Shown in pieces: positions 36,277 to 46,100 of a stretch of 64,000 bases of DNA (its first letter is position 1; every line of letters starts with the position of its first letter). Under the pieces are notes generated by a model. It had not been told where the DNA came from. It saw only the letters and a list, made by a program, of their open reading frames with translations, and did not search any database. This DNA comes from Methylobacterium segetis (lineage in GTDB: Bacteria; Pseudomonadota; Alphaproteobacteria; Rhizobiales; Beijerinckiaceae): assembly GCF_004348265.1 (NCBI RefSeq), contig NZ_SMNT01000003.1:1-64000 (forward strand), in the 5' to 3' direction. Position numbers and translations under genes: made by a program.

Positions 36277-39200
36277 TCACATGCCTCTCTTGGCTTCGTC
36301 CAGAATGTTGAGAACCCCACGGGCCGGGATTTCGATCCAGTCCGGCCGGTTGTTCGCCTCGTAGTCGACCTCGTAGAGCGCCTTGGTGAGGACGCAGAGC
36401 TTGAGCAGCCGCGCGTGGGTCTCCGGATCGGTCACGGCGGCCCGGCTCGTGCGCACGGCGGTCTCATAGCCGTCCAGGAAGGCTGCATCGATCATGCCGC
36501 GCCACGCGATCGAGGCGTTTCGGGCGCGCTCCTCCGAATCGGCGAAGCGGCTCGCGATCTCGCGGGTGACGGTCTCCGCGCCGTAGGCGAAGGAGCGCAG
36601 CATGCCGGCCACGTCCCGCAGGGGCGTCGACTTGGCGCGGCGCTCGTCCGCCGGGCGGGAGGGCTCGCCCTCGAAATCCACGATGACGAGGTCGCCCTCG
36701 GATGCCAACACTTGGCCCAGGTGATAGTCGCCGTGGATGCGCGTCTTCCAGGCGCCTCGCGGCGGCTCGGCCGTGAGACGTTCGATCAACCCCTCGACCT
36801 CGCCCCGGCGGGCAGCCAGAGCCGCGCTCGCGGGCCGGCCGGCATCGAGGCCGCGATCGGCCATCGCGGACAGCCCGCGGAAGGCCCGCTCCGCCTGATG
36901 GCGGGCGTCGCGCCCGAGCACGTCGAGATCCTCGCTCGTGAAGGGCTCCGCCGCGAAGGCCGGGTCGTCGGTCTCCAGGGCGAAGGCGTTGTGCATCTCC
37001 GCCGTGCGGCGGCCGAGGAGGTCGGCCCAACGCAGGTGGGCGTTGAAGGCCTCGTCCGGCGTCGGCGCCTCGCTCTCGGGAGCGAGGACCACCGTGTCGA
37101 AGTCGCGGCGCAATCCCTCGAGCATCAGGGTCCACGCATCACCCTGGTTGAGCACGTAGCGCTGCAGGAGAGCGAGCGCCGTGCGGGTCCCGTCCGCCGC
37201 GACGTGTTCCAGTGTGCCGAGCAGGGCGGGCGTGTTGGCGAAATGCGCCTTCTCGGTGAGGAAGCGCCCGACCTCGATCTCTGGATGCGTGCCGGGCTGG
37301 AGCCGCCGCAGCAACTTCAGCATCATCTTGGCGCCGATGGCGATCGACGTGTTGCTCTGCTCCGCCGAGAGGCGGCGCACCTCGCCTTCCTCGAAGGGCA
37401 TCTCGGGATCGAAGGCGGAGGTCGCCGTGAAGACGAGGGTGCCCGTCTCCGTCGGGATCTCGCGGCCGGCGCGCATGCTCTCGACGAGGCTGATCGCGAA
37501 GGCGGGCGAGGCGGCCGCGCCGTAGAGGAGGCCGAGGCGGGGACCGCGGCGGACGCGGGCGACCGCGTGCGGCATCAATCCCTCGTCCTCGCGGCCCTCG
37601 TCCACGCCGACGGGGACGAAATATTCCTGCCGCTCGCCATTCGCGAGTTGCACCGCGACCCGCGGCAGCAGGAACCTGGCCTCACCCGAACCGTCCTTCA
37701 GGGCGGCGGTATCCGTCACCTGAACGGCCTTGATGCGCGAGCCCTTGGCGCCGAACCAGCGGCGGCTCGCCAGGAAGGGCGGCACGACCGTGCGCTCGAA
37801 GGCCGTGCGCTCGCGCCCCGCCATCAGGGTCTCGATCCCGCCGGTGAGCACGAGGGTGAACAGTTCCGGCGCCTCGGGCTGGGGTCCGACCGCGCCGGTA
37901 TTCGCGGCGCTCAACGTGAACCAGTAGAAGCCGTAGGAGGGCAGCGTGAGCAGGTAGGGCAGCTCGCCGATCGGCGGGAACTCGGTGCCGCCCGTCAACT
38001 CGATCGGCACGGCGCTGCGCAGCTCGGAGAGGTCGAGCTGAACGGCCTGGGGCGCGCGCGAGAGGTTTGCCACGCACAGCACCCGCTCGCCCTCGAACTC
38101 GCGGATCCAGGCCAGCACCTTGCGGTTCGACGGGTAGAGGAACTGCATCGTGCCGCGGCCGAGCGCGACGCTGTTGTTGCGGATCGCGATCATGCGCCGC
38201 GTCCAGTTGAGCAGGCTTGTCTGCGCCTGGGTCTGCGCCTCGACGTTGATCGCGTCGAAGCCGTAGATCGGGTCCTGGATCGCAGGAAGGAACAGCTTCT
38301 GCGGGTTTGCCCGTGAGAACCCGCCGTTCCGGTCCGGCCCCCATTGCATCGGCGTGCGCACGCCGTCGCGGTCGCCGAGATAGATGTTGTCGCCCATGCC
38401 GATCTCGTCGCCGTAATAGAGCACGGGCGTGCCCGGCATCGACAGGACGAGGGACTTCATCAGCTCGATCTTGCGGCGGTCGTTCTCGAGCAGCGGCGCG
38501 AGGCGGCGACGGATGCCGAGATTGATGCGGGCGCGGCGCTCGGCGGCGTAGAACGACCAGAGGTAGTCGCGCTCTTCCGCCGTGACCATCTCGAGGGTCA
38601 GCTCGTCGTGGTTGCGCAGGAAGATCGCCCACTGGCAGCCCTCCGGGATCTCCGGGGTCTGGCGCATGATGTCGGTGATCGGGTGCCGGTCCTCGCGGGC
38701 GATCGCCATGTACATGCGCGGCATCAGCGGGAAGTGGAATGCCATGTGGCACTCGTCACCGTCGCCGAAATACTGCGCCGTCTCTTCCGGCCATTGGTTG
38801 GCTTCGGCCAGCAGCATCCGGTCCGGATAGCTCGCGTCGAGCGCTGCGCGGATCTTCTTGATGACGGTGTGCGTCTCGGCGAGGTTCTCGCAATTCGTGC
38901 CGTCGCGCTCGATCAGGTAGGGGATCGCGTCGAGGCGAAGCCCGTCGACGCCCATGTCGAGCCAGTAGCGCATCACCTCAATGACGGCGTCCAGCACCTT
39001 CGGGTTGTCGAAGTTGAGGTCCGGCTGGTGCGAGTAGAAGCGGTGCCAGAAGTACTGCTTGGCGACCGGGTCCCAGGTCCAGTTCGAGGCTTCCGTGTCG
39101 AGGAAGATGATCCGCGTGTCGGCGTAGGGCTCGTCCGTGTCCGACCAGACGTAGAAGTCGCGCTCCGGCGAGCCGGGAGGCGCCTCGCGGGCACGCTGGA

Positions 39201-39543
39201 ACCAGGGATGCTGGTCCGAGGTGTGGTTGATCACGAGCTCCGTGATGACGCGAAGGCCGCGCTCGTGCGCCGCCTCCACGAAGCGCCGGAACGCGTCCAT
39301 GTCGCCGTAGGAGGCGTTGATGTCCCGGTAATCCGCGATGTCGTAGCCGTCGTCGCGCAGCGGCGAGGGATAGAACGGCATCAGCCAGATCGCGGTGACG
39401 CCGAGATCGCGCACGTAGTCGAGCTTCTGGGTGAGCCCCTCGAAGTCGCCGATCCCGTCATTGTTCGAGTCGAAGAACGACTTGACGTGGATCTGGTAGA
39501 TGATGGCGTCACGGTACCACTGCGGATCGCTGCGATCGATCAT
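36277..39543 (-). CDS. treS: Trehalose synthase - maltokinase fusion
   Basis: One 1088-residue chain with two enzymes. Residues 1 to about 550 are TreS (GH13_16): D205 (GLRLDAIPYLIERDG), E248 (LLAEANQWPE), D313 (LRNHDELTLEM), interconverting trehalose and maltose. Residues about 575-1088 are maltokinase (Mak/Pep2): the catalytic loop HGDYHLGQV (D939) and metal-binding VDFEGEP (D956) are intact, so maltose can be turned into maltose-1-phosphate by ATP. This fusion is known in several bacteria and delivers the GlgE donor directly. ATG 39543 with GAGG upstream; it follows glgE by 159 bp. Confidence 0.95.
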   Translation of the reverse strand: MIDRSDPQWYRDAIIYQIHVKSFFDSNNDGIGDFEGLTQKLDYVRDLGVTAIWLMPFYPSPLRDDGYDIADYRDINASYGDMDAFRRFVEAAHERGLRVITELVINHTSDQHPWFQRAREAPPGSPERDFYVWSDTDEPYADTRIIFLDTEASNWTWDPVAKQYFWHRFYSHQPDLNFDNPKVLDAVIEVMRYWLDMGVDGLRLDAIPYLIERDGTNCENLAETHTVIKKIRAALDASYPDRMLLAEANQWPEETAQYFGDGDECHMAFHFPLMPRMYMAIAREDRHPITDIMRQTPEIPEGCQWAIFLRNHDELTLEMVTAEERDYLWSFYAAERRARINLGIRRRLAPLLENDRRKIELMKSLVLSMPGTPVLYYGDEIGMGDNIYLGDRDGVRTPMQWGPDRNGGFSRANPQKLFLPAIQDPIYGFDAINVEAQTQAQTSLLNWTRRMIAIRNNSVALGRGTMQFLYPSNRKVLAWIREFEGERVLCVANLSRAPQAVQLDLSELRSAVPIELTGGTEFPPIGELPYLLTLPSYGFYWFTLSAANTGAVGPQPEAPELFTLVLTGGIETLMAGRERTAFERTVVPPFLASRRWFGAKGSRIKAVQVTDTAALKDGSGEARFLLPRVAVQLANGERQEYFVPVGVDEGREDEGLMPHAVARVRRGPRLGLLYGAAASPAFAISLVESMRAGREIPTETGTLVFTATSAFDPEMPFEEGEVRRLSAEQSNTSIAIGAKMMLKLLRRLQPGTHPEIEVGRFLTEKAHFANTPALLGTLEHVAADGTRTALALLQRYVLNQGDAWTLMLEGLRRDFDTVVLAPESEAPTPDEAFNAHLRWADLLGRRTAEMHNAFALETDDPAFAAEPFTSEDLDVLGRDARHQAERAFRGLSAMADRGLDAGRPASAALAARRGEVEGLIERLTAEPPRGAWKTRIHGDYHLGQVLASEGDLVIVDFEGEPSRPADERRAKSTPLRDVAGMLRSFAYGAETVTREIASRFADSEERARNASIAWRGMIDAAFLDGYETAVRTSRAAVTDPETHARLLKLCVLTKALYEVDYEANNRPDWIEIPARGVLNILDEAKRGM

Positions 39544-39702
39544 CGCGTCGCTGCCTCATGAAACGGAACTTTGGATGTTCGCTGGCTGCCGCACGACGGG
39601 GTCGGTCGGTCCGTGAACGTTCGGTGGGGTTTCCACCCCATCATCTTGGCGACAGCGCGACGACGGGCGCCGCGCGGCTGCGATCTCGTGACACCGACGC
39701 CC

Positions 39703-42700
39703 TCAGTCCGCAACCCGCCGCGGCAGGCTGAGTCGCCAGACGATGCAGGACCGCTCGGCGGGATCGAGGGCGATGCGGTGCGACTTGCCGTAGAGTTCGA
39801 ACCGGTAGCTCTGCAGCAGGTCCTCCACCGCCACGGCCCCGTGATCGCCCTGCCCGAACAGCCAGAGCGGCACCTCATAGGTGCATTCCTGGCGGTTCTT
39901 CGGGTCGAGGTTGACCATCACGAAGATGCAATTGTCCCCTTCCGGCGACATCTTCGCGTAGGCGATGATCTGATCGTTGAAGGCGCCCGTGAAGACGACG
40001 TTCCGGAAGTCCCAGAGGGCCGGGTTCTCGCGGCGGATGCGGTTGAGCTTGACGATGTGCTCGCGGATGTTTCCGGGCCGGTCGTAGTCCCAGGCTTTCA
40101 GCTCGTACTTCTCGGAGTTGAGGTATTCCTCCTTGCCCGGATAGGGCGCGGCCTCGCACAACTCGAAGCCGTTGTAGATGCCGTAGACGGAGGAGAGCGT
40201 TGCGGCCAGCGTCGCCCGCACGATGAAGCCCGGCCGGCCGCTGGTCTGGAGGTAGTAGGGGTTGATGTCCGGCGTGTTGGCGAAGAAGTTCGGCCGGTAA
40301 TACTCGCCCATCTCGCCCGCGAGCTCGAGGGCGTAGTCGGTCAGCTCCTGCTTCGTGTTGCGCCACGTGAAGTATGTGTAACTCTGCTGGTAGCCGGCCT
40401 TGGCGAGCTTCTTCATCATCTTCGGCCGGGTGAAGGCCTCGGCGAGGAAGATCACGTCGGGATAGCGCCCGTTCACCTCGCCGATCATCCATTCCCAGAA
40501 CGGGATCGGCTTGGTGTGCGGGTTGTCGACGCGGAAGATGCGCACCCCCCGCGCGGCCCATCCCATCACGATGTCGCGAAGCTCGATCCAGAGGGAGGGC
40601 AGCGCGCCGCCGTAGAAATGGACGTTCGAGATGTCCTCGTACTTCTTCGGCGGGTTCTCGGCGAACTTGAGCGTCCCGTCCGGGCGCCACTCGAACCATT
40701 CCGGGTGGTCCCTGATCCAGGGATGGTCGGGCGAGCACTGGATCGCGAAGTCGAGGGCGATTTCCATGCCGTAAGCGTGGCTGGCCGCCACGAGGCGCTC
40801 GAAATCGGCGAAGGTACCGAGATCGGGGTGCACGGCCTCGTGGCCGCCCTCCTCCGAGCCCACCGCGTAGACGGAGCCGACATCGCCCGGCTCTGCCTTG
40901 AGCGTGTTGTTCTTGCCCTTGCGGTTGGTGCGACCGACCGGGTGGATTGGCGTGAAATAGAGCACGTCGAAGCCGAGCTCACGGATCTCCGGCAGCCGCC
41001 GGATCACGTCGTCGAACGTGCCGTGGCGGTTCGGATCGCCCGATTGCGAGCGGGGGAAGATCTCGTACCAGGCCGAGAACCGGGCCGCGAGCCGATCCGC
41101 GATGACCGGAATCGTCACGGGGTAGCGCGAGGCGTTGACCCGCTCGGCATTGCGGCGGATGAGCTTCGTGGTCTCGGGCTCCAGGATCAGCCGGAGTTGC
41201 GCGGCCGAGCCCGTCTCCTCGGCGCCGAGCGCCGAGACAACGGCGGCGAGGCGCTCCCGGTCGCGGCCCGTGGCGAGGCTCGCGGCGGCCTCGACGATGG
41301 CGATGCCCTCGATCGTCTCCAGCGTCACATCGATGCCGGCATCCCGCTTCTTCAGCGTGTCGCGGACCCAGGACGAGAAGCCGTCCCGCCACGCCTCGAT
41401 GGTGAATTCGTAGCGGCCATTCTGCTCCAGGGGGAAATGGCCGCCCCAGCGGTCGTTGTCGATGAACACCATCGGGTCGCGGCGCCACGCGCTCTCGCCG
41501 ACGGGGCGCGAGAGGATCGCGGCGTTGATGATCTCGTGCCCATCGGAGAAGATGTCCGCCTCGACCTGCAGGGTCTCGCCGACGATCCGCTTCACGGGGG
41601 AGCGGCCGCCGTCGATCTCGGGGCTCACGGCCTCGATCACGACACGGCCTTCGCCCCGCGGGGTGCCGCGGCTCGGCAATTCTGTGACGACGGCCCGGTC
41701 GGCGGCGAGGATGCGGAACTCGCCCGGCACGAGGTCGATGGCGGAGCCCGGATGGAAGGCGATCGGTTCGGCCTGCGGCGTCCGGTCGACGAAGGTGCCG
41801 AGCTGACCGCCGGTTCGGGCGATCAGCGCGCCGGCATCGACCGGGACCGGGCGCGAGCCGGGGTTGAACAGGACGAGGATCGCGTGGCGCGCCGAGGCCG
41901 GATGCCCCGTGTCGAAGCGCGCCAGGGCCAGGAACCCCGCATCCGGCGCCGAGATCCGGGCCTGGGCGCCCTCGACATTGGCGGCGGGCAGCTCCGCCCG
42001 CAGGGCATTGATCGCGGCGATTCCGACTGAGATGTCGAGGCCGCTCTCGGTCTCGCGGTCGCCCGGGTTCGTGTCGACCACGTGCAGCGCCCGCCGGTAG
42101 CCCCACTCGTACCCGATCGGCATCAGCACGCCGGCGGAGAAGAAGGCGGCCAGCGCATAGCGGTTGAGGAGGCCCTTCGCGACGGCGTCCGGCTCGCCCG
42201 GCAGCTCGGCGGCGAGCCGGGCCATGTCGTGGTTCTCGGGGAAGGCGATCGAGGGCGCGATGGTGCGCAGCCGCTCGTACTGCTCGAGAGCCCAGGGTGC
42301 CCGCAGGTCCCACCACGCGAAGGAATTGAACAGGTAGTCGAAGCCCGCGCCCGCCGTCGCCCTCGCCTCCTCGAAGGTGCATCCGAGCGTCTCGGCCGCG
42401 AACAGGCAGGCGCGGTCGCGCGCCTTCGCCCCGCCGATCAGCCCGCGCCAGACGTCGGGCGGCACCTTGTAGGCGGCGTCGCAGCGGAAGCCCGCGACCC
42501 CGAGCCCCTGCAGGCGCGCGACGTATTCGTCCCAGATCCGGGTCAACTCGCGGCGTGCCTGCTCGGAATGATAGTCAAGCTCGGCCAGATCCCCCCAGAT
42601 TGTGCGCTTCGTCGGGTCGTCGGGATCGACCGCGTAGGGACTGGCGGGCTGGCCGGTCTCGTCCTTCACGAAGAAGTCCGGCCGCTCGCGGGCGAGGCGC

Positions 42701-43086
42701 CCGTCATTGGCCGTGTGGTTGACGACGAGGTCTGTCATCACCCGCAGGCCCTCCGCGCGGGCGGCCGCGCAGAAGCGGCGGATCTGCTCGTCGTCGGGCG
42801 TCCCGTCGAGGTCACGCAGGCGCTCGTCGAGGGCGTCCGTATCGGCCACCGCGTAGAGGCTGCGCGAGCCGCCGGTCTGATGGAACGGATTGAGGTAGAT
42901 CCAGTCGAAGCCGAGACGGGCGATCCGCGGCAACTCGCGGGTCCAATCCGAGACCCGGCCCACGAGGAGCGGGAACAGGTTGTAGATCCGCGGGCCCTCC
43001 GCGCGCGGCGCGAGGCCCGCCGGCAGCGCGACGGCCTTCGCGCCGGTCGCCTTGTGGGTCCCCGTGGCTGTGGTCGGTGCGTTCAT
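39703..43086 (-). CDS. glgE: GH13 domain fused to GlgE maltosyltransferase
   Basis: 1127 residues from ATG 43086. Residues about 482-1127 are GlgE (alpha-1,4-glucan:maltose-1-phosphate maltosyltransferase, GH13_3): the GlgE N/S domain begins at RVVIEAVSPEIDGGRSPVKR, and the catalytic D854 (FRVDNPHTKPIPFWEW), E883 (FLAEAFTRPKMM) and D940 (FANTPDINPYY) are present. Residues about 30-475 form a second GH13-like barrel with its own triad D203 (GFRCDAAYK), E232 (FAAETLGC), D287 (FPENHDMARLA) and a C-terminal beta domain. Mycobacterial and Streptomyces GlgE (about 660-700 residues) lack this part. Its activity is unknown; an amylase or transferase that trims the acceptor is one possibility. It lies 56 bp after malQ-treY. 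Confidence 0.92.
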   Translation of the reverse strand: MNAPTTATGTHKATGAKAVALPAGLAPRAEGPRIYNLFPLLVGRVSDWTRELPRIARLGFDWIYLNPFHQTGGSRSLYAVADTDALDERLRDLDGTPDDEQIRRFCAAARAEGLRVMTDLVVNHTANDGRLARERPDFFVKDETGQPASPYAVDPDDPTKRTIWGDLAELDYHSEQARRELTRIWDEYVARLQGLGVAGFRCDAAYKVPPDVWRGLIGGAKARDRACLFAAETLGCTFEEARATAGAGFDYLFNSFAWWDLRAPWALEQYERLRTIAPSIAFPENHDMARLAAELPGEPDAVAKGLLNRYALAAFFSAGVLMPIGYEWGYRRALHVVDTNPGDRETESGLDISVGIAAINALRAELPAANVEGAQARISAPDAGFLALARFDTGHPASARHAILVLFNPGSRPVPVDAGALIARTGGQLGTFVDRTPQAEPIAFHPGSAIDLVPGEFRILAADRAVVTELPSRGTPRGEGRVVIEAVSPEIDGGRSPVKRIVGETLQVEADIFSDGHEIINAAILSRPVGESAWRRDPMVFIDNDRWGGHFPLEQNGRYEFTIEAWRDGFSSWVRDTLKKRDAGIDVTLETIEGIAIVEAAASLATGRDRERLAAVVSALGAEETGSAAQLRLILEPETTKLIRRNAERVNASRYPVTIPVIADRLAARFSAWYEIFPRSQSGDPNRHGTFDDVIRRLPEIRELGFDVLYFTPIHPVGRTNRKGKNNTLKAEPGDVGSVYAVGSEEGGHEAVHPDLGTFADFERLVAASHAYGMEIALDFAIQCSPDHPWIRDHPEWFEWRPDGTLKFAENPPKKYEDISNVHFYGGALPSLWIELRDIVMGWAARGVRIFRVDNPHTKPIPFWEWMIGEVNGRYPDVIFLAEAFTRPKMMKKLAKAGYQQSYTYFTWRNTKQELTDYALELAGEMGEYYRPNFFANTPDINPYYLQTSGRPGFIVRATLAATLSSVYGIYNGFELCEAAPYPGKEEYLNSEKYELKAWDYDRPGNIREHIVKLNRIRRENPALWDFRNVVFTGAFNDQIIAYAKMSPEGDNCIFVMVNLDPKNRQECTYEVPLWLFGQGDHGAVAVEDLLQSYRFELYGKSHRIALDPAERSCIVWRLSLPRRVAD

Positions 43087-43142
43087 GCTGCCCTCGGCGT
43101 GTCTCTCATGATGTCGTTCGGCGCGAGCCGGCCTGCTTCGCC

Positions 43143-46100
43143 CTAACCCACGCGCCGCAGGACGGCGCAGGGGAGGTGCGCGAACAGGCGCCCCAGATCG
43201 AGCCGGCCGCCCGCGTGATGCTCGCCCGTCAGCAGATCCTGCCACGCCCCCGGCGCGTCGAGCCCCGTGCCGGCGAGCGTCTCGCCGGTCCATGGCCCGT
43301 CCCCGATCAGCTTCGAGACGAGGCGTGGAACCGCGACGAGCAGTTCGCCGGCTTCCGCGGTGCCATCGGAACGTGTGAAGGCGATGACATGATCCGCGTG
43401 CGCGCCGCTCGCGGCGAGTGGCTCGTAGCCGGCCTCGGCGTAGAAGCCCGCGCGCTCCGCCCTGTCGCGCAGGAGGGCGGCCAGCACGGCCTGCTTCACC
43501 TGCCCGTCCTGCCAGGTCGGCAGCAGGTCGGCCGCCGCCCGGCCCGTCTCGAGAGCCGCTGCGCGAGCCTTGTAATCCACTGGACGGCGGTTGTCGGGAT
43601 CGACGAAGGAGAAGTCCCAGAACTCCGTGCCCTGGTAGGTGTCGGGCAGGCCGGGCAGCGTCGCTTTCAGAACCGTGCGCCCGAGGCTCGCGATCATGCC
43701 GAGATGGGCGAGGCGCCGTGCGAAGGGGCGGAGCTTCGTGAGGAAGGCCGAGCCCGGTGCGACGATCGCCTCGAACAGGGCGCGCACCGCGCCTTCATAC
43801 GCCTCGTCGACGTTGACCCAGCTCGACCGGCGCTTGCCCTCGCGCATCGCCTTCTCGGAATAGGCGGTGAGCCGCGCCCGGAAATCCTCGATGGCCCCTG
43901 CGTCGTCGCCCTCCAGGAGTTCGAGGGGCCACGCGCCGAGGATCGCCTGCAGGAACATCCACTGGTCGTTCGGGTCGGGTGCCGGCTCGTCGTCGAGGCT
44001 GCCGAGATGGGGGCCTGCGGCCTCCCGCCAGATGTCCCAGGCGCGGGCCCACTCCTCCGGCAGCTCCGAGAGGGCGAGGAGACGCGTGCGGGCATCCTCG
44101 CCGCGCTTGGTGTCGTGGGTCGCCGTGGCGATCATGGCGTTCGGCCAGTCGCGGGCGCGAGCCGCCTGGAGCGCGTGGAAATGCTCCGCGTCGATGCCGT
44201 ACTCGCCCGGATCGCCGCCGACCTCGTTCAGCCCCAGCAGCATGGCGTAGCGGTAGAAGAGCGTGTCCTCCAGGCTCTTGGCCATCACCGGCCCGGTGAG
44301 CTGCTGGAAGCGGCGGCGGAAGCGCAGCACGACGCGCGGGTCCGGCCGGCCCGGTCCCGACGTGTCGACGCGCCCGAGGAGGGCATTGGCGGCGAAATCG
44401 TGCACCGAGCGGTCGGGCAGCGCGCTCCAGCGCTTGGCCTTGGCGACCGCCCCCTCGATCAGGCGCACGTCCTCGGATTCCACCTCGCTCTCGTCGAGAT
44501 CGGGCGGCAGGTAGCTGCGGTAGGTGGGAAAGCGCGCGATGATCTCGATGAGCGCACGGCGGATCGCGTTGAGGGAGAAGTCGCGGGTGCGCCGGTCGGA
44601 ATCGGCGATCTCCTTGAGATCGGCGGTCAGCACCTCGAGTTCGCTCGCGAAGCTGATCTCCAGGATCTCGGACTTGGCGGCGCGAAGCTGGAAGCCGTAG
44701 GGCTCGTCGAAGCCCGTCGCCCACTCGTAGAGGCGCTTGATCCTCGCGCGCTTCTCCTTGTCGACCAGGATGCCGTCGAGCTGGTTCAGCACGTCGTAGC
44801 CGGTGGTCCCTGCGACCGGCCAGGGCCGCAGCCGCTCGCCGGGCTCCAGGATCTTCTCCACCACCACGTAGAAGCCGGGGCCGACCGCCGCCTGAAGCGC
44901 CCTCGCGTAGCCGAGCGGATCGGCGAGCCCGTCGATGTGGTCGATGCGCAATCCGTCGATGCGGCCCTCGCGGACGTGCCGGAAGATCGTCTCGTGGGAG
45001 CGGTGGAAGATGTCGGACTTCTCGACGCGAAGCCCTGCGAGCGAGTTCACGTCGAAGAAGCGCCGGTAGTTGATGTCGCTGGACGCCACCCGCCAATGCG
45101 CGAGGCGGTAGGCTTGGCTCTCCAGAAGCCGGTGCAGCGGCCCGAAGCTCTCTGGATGGCCCTTGAAGCCATTGAGGAGCTTGAGGGTGCGCGCCACCGC
45201 GTCGCCGATGGCGGGCGTGCCCCGGACCAGCTTCGCGAGCCGCTGCTTGAGCCCCTCCGCCTCCTCCGGGAAGGCGAGGCGGCGCTCGCGCGTGGTCTCC
45301 TCGCCCATGCGGCGCAGCCGCTCGGAGATGGTGAGCAGCTCGGCCGAGGCGTCGTCGCCGACCTCGCCGAGCGCCGCGAGAACCCGGTTGAGGATCGTCG
45401 GATAGTTGAGCGGGCGGATCGGGAACTGGTGCTCGTAGTGCCAGACGCTGAAGGCGCCGGCGGCCGCGTCGAATTTCAGCTCCAGCGTCCCCTTCTCCAG
45501 GGCCTCGCCGTAGCGATCGCCGAGGAAGGGTATGACGAGGTTGCGGTTCGCCCCCTGTCGCTCCCAGTCGATGTCGAAGGCGTGTGCGAAGGGCGAGAGC
45601 GGCCCCCATTCGAGCACCGAGAGCCACCACGGATTGTCCGCGCCACCGACGCCCATATGGTTCGGCACGATATCGACGAGGAGCCTCAACCCGTTGGCAC
45701 GCAGCGCATCGGACAGGCGCACGAAGCCCGCCTCCCCGCCGAGTTCCGGGTTGATCGCGCCGTGATCGACGATGTCGTAGCCGTGGGTCGAGCCGGGCCG
45801 CGCCTTCTGCAGCGGCGAGGCGTAGACGTGGCTGATGCCGAGCCGCGCCAGATAGGGCACGATGGCTTCCGCGTCCGCGAAGGTGAAGTCCTTGTGGAAT
45901 TGCAGGCGATAGGTTGCCCGCGGCGGCTCGGAGGCGAGGCGTGCCGCGCCCGAGCGGGGTCCGCGATCCTCCGCCGAGAGGGAGGCGGCGAGCTTGGCCA
46001 GCGGACCGCCGGGCGCTGCGATGGAGTCGAGGTTGCGGTCGAGCTTGCGCCGCCAGTTCGGGTAGCCCTCGGTCGAGCCCGGCACGTTGGCCTGACTCAG

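Noticed and set aside
39625-39640. Hairpin TGGGGT-TTCC-ACCCCA between glgE and treS
   Set aside because: Only six base pairs and no T-run; too weak to call a terminator inside a probable operon.
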